Shown piece after piece: positions 62,901-64,000 of a stretch of 64,000 nucleotides of DNA. The stretch spans positions 700,580-764,579 of the forward strand of contig NW_005434665.1 of the NCBI RefSeq assembly GCF_000315625.1, read 5' to 3'. Made by a program: the position numbers and the translations under genes. The first letter of the stretch is position 1; every line of letters starts with the position of its first letter. The notes under the pieces are model-generated. The model had not been told where the DNA came from. It did not search any database and saw only the letters and a program-made list of their open reading frames with translations. This DNA comes from Guillardia theta CCMP2712 (taxonomy: Eukaryota; Cryptophyceae; Pyrenomonadales; Geminigeraceae).

Positions 62901-63349
62901 AGAGCGCAACGTCGCCTGATCGCATCCTCCTGGACATGTCGCTGGAGCCTGGGGACTGGCAGGAGCTGGAGAAGACGCAGCGACGCTACGAGGACGCGGC
63001 CAAGACCCTGAGCAAGCGGCTGACTGACGTGCTCTTGCTCGTCCGTGAGAAGTCTTCGTCGCCTGCCAAGTCGCACGATCGGTACGAGGAAGAGAAGAAG
63101 GGAAGGCACAGAGTGTCTCGAGCTCTGTTTGCAGAGGGGAAGGAGGGGGCAAGCGAGAAGGAGAAGGAGAAGCAGAAGGAGAAGGAGGAGAAGGAGAAGG
63201 AGAAGGAGAAGGAGAAGGAGAAGGAGAAGGAGAAGGAGAAGGAGAAGGAGGGAGAAGGGGAGGAGGAAGATTTGTTTTTCACGAAGCTAATGCGCTCTAG
63301 TGCTCGGAAGAGTTTATCGAGGATGCTCATGACATCCAAGCAAAGATAA
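56962..63349 (+). CDS. giant Glu/Arg/Lys-rich coiled-coil protein, about 2116 aa
   Basis: The ATG at 56962 gives an acidic N-terminal region, then coiled coil from about residue 175 almost to the end. Two long frames meet at a poly-G tract; removing 59936-59972 (37 bp GT-AG) or 59914-59983 (70 bp) keeps the frame. Inside are a tandem VKE repeat (58845-58915), a predicted alpha/beta insert (58942-59212: LDLDWASIGDLP, KDVAWAVGI, GSVLAILSFLP), a Ser run (59229-59300) and several CQT/CQV motifs before acidic runs. Near the C-terminus is a Ser/Pro/Thr-rich part, then a (KE)n run (63160-63250) and a basic end, LMRSSARKSLSRML. Such proteins are usually cytoskeletal, basal-body or flagellar scaffolds; the exact role is unknown. 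Confidence 0.8.
58845..58915 (+). repeat. (GAGGTGAAG)n coding minisatellite
   Basis: In-frame nonamer repeat encoding about eight VKE or AKE units in the giant coiled-coil protein; one unit has TTAAGG in place of TGAAGG. Confidence 0.9.
59229..59300 (+). repeat. (TCC)n/(TCT)n coding repeat, Ser run
   Basis: Encodes a run of about 22 Ser broken by one Tyr. It lies between the alpha/beta insert and the second half of the coiled coil, so it may act as a flexible linker. Confidence 0.9.
59914..59983 (+). other. poly-G tract with probable tiny intron
   Basis: Four runs of 8-11 G, broken by A or AC, separate two long frames. GT at 59936 with AG at 59971-59972, or GT at 59914 with AG at 59982-59983, each restore the frame. 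An indel in the G runs is the alternative explanation. Confidence 0.65.
63168..63250 (+). repeat. (AGAAGG)n coding repeat
   Basis: Encodes alternating Lys-Glu for about 28 residues near the C-terminus of the giant coiled-coil protein, able to form a long single alpha helix. Confidence 0.9.
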
Positions 63350-64000
63350 GGGAGACAGAAGTTGATTGTTGTAACCTTGCTCAATGAAGTTATGTTTGAT
63401 TCAATCACATCCCAACGCTACAGTAATGTCTTTGTTACAACAACATTCCTCTCAACCTTCCAGAAACATCTTTGCGCTCTCACGTCGTTGGACTCGCCTT
63501 GTTTCAAAGAAATATCGATCTTTCTGCATCCTAGGTATTGGAAAGTACAGAACTGACAGTCACGTCCGGTCGATATGGACCCTCTCAACATACCTCTCGA
63601 TCCAGGTAGATCCGATAGAGCTCTCTCACTCAGTCACTCTCTCCCTCGATGCCTGAGCTCTAGGTCTTGATAGAGAGCTTTGATCCAACCAAGACGCATG
63701 AGGAGTCTTTTGACAGGAGATATGACCTCACTCTCCGTCAATTCACTTCCATTCGTCACTCCGCCCTGCTCCGGGAAGGATTTCCGACGGTAACTCGATG
63801 AGAGAAGCTTGAGTGATGGTGATGGTTTGGGGTAGGTGTTTCTATACGAGTGGGTCTACATCACGTTGTGGATTTGTACGCTCAGCAAAGAAATGAATCG
63901 ATTGCAGGCAGAGGGATAAGAACAGAACTTCATGTAGATTCATGTGTATATACATTCTTTCTGTAACCTCAAATTCGCTGCTAATGTAGGTCTTCGACTG
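63350..64000. other. right-edge stretch without a supported gene
   Basis: It follows the giant coiled-coil gene. No domain or splice-consistent exon seen on either strand. The short frames present have no recognisable features. Confidence 0.5.

Noticed and set aside
61507-62937. Long minus-strand frame (476 codons) opposite the giant coiled-coil gene
   Set aside because: It is Ser/Leu-rich only because the sense strand is rich in GAG/AAG codons; no start context, domain or splice pattern supports it. The same holds for 58152-59195.

Overview
The window is nuclear DNA from a photosynthetic eukaryotic microbe. Protein-coding genes are split by many very short GT-AG introns, most of them 40-60 bp, with a few GC-AG ones. 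The gene set mixes general eukaryotic functions (VPS13, lipin, FYVE-C2, prolyl 4-hydroxylase) with algal ones: an RWP-RK regulator, an ABC1 kinase resembling the plastid ABC1K7/8 type, a plant-like VPS13 with a PH domain, and an epiplastin/alveolin-type cortical protein. This suits a cryptophyte such as Guillardia theta; that name is inference, not a database result.

Layout. 1-9094 (-): 5' part of a VPS13-like lipid transfer gene that runs off the left edge. 9095-12733: no genes; GC-rich modules and a duplicated block of about 560 bp. 12734-14600 (+): single-pass surface protein. 14873-17230 (-): single-pass PDZ protein. 18375-19056 (+): small RWP-RK factor. 19330-20061 (-): 119-aa conserved membrane protein. 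20791-26805 (-): intronless 2004-aa membrane protein. 28311-28383 (-): tRNA-Phe. 28873-31296 (+): lipin fused to a PDZ domain. 31447-33824 (-): epiplastin-type repeats fused to fibronectin III. 34610-37710 (+): double FYVE plus C2. 37802-38713 (-) and 39954-41215 (+): a divergent pair of paralogous coiled-coil proteins of unknown family. 41291-42293 (-): prolyl 4-hydroxylase. 42975-46576 (+): ABC1 kinase with microsatellite-filled introns. 46893-49562 (-): ankyrin protein. 50322-55652 (+): ubiquitin-like/DUF4062-like/NACHT/WD40 STAND protein. 56962-63349 (+): 2116-aa coiled-coil protein.

Genes mostly alternate in strand. Convergent pairs end 75-320 bp apart, while divergent pairs start about 0.7-1.2 kb apart. 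There are no operons. Two functional themes recur: membrane lipids and identity (VPS13, lipin, FYVE-C2) and the cell cortex or cytoskeleton (epiplastin, the coiled-coil paralogs, the giant coiled coil).

The observations most worth a second look are: a VPS13 intron whose inside is a copy of the two exon edges that flank it; the lipin-PDZ fusion; the ubiquitin-like NACHT-WD40 protein; the epiplastin-FN3 fusion; the coiled-coil paralog pair; and a GC-rich module with 19-bp direct repeats at its ends. Exon limits were read by eye from splice signals and reading frame and are not backed by transcript data.
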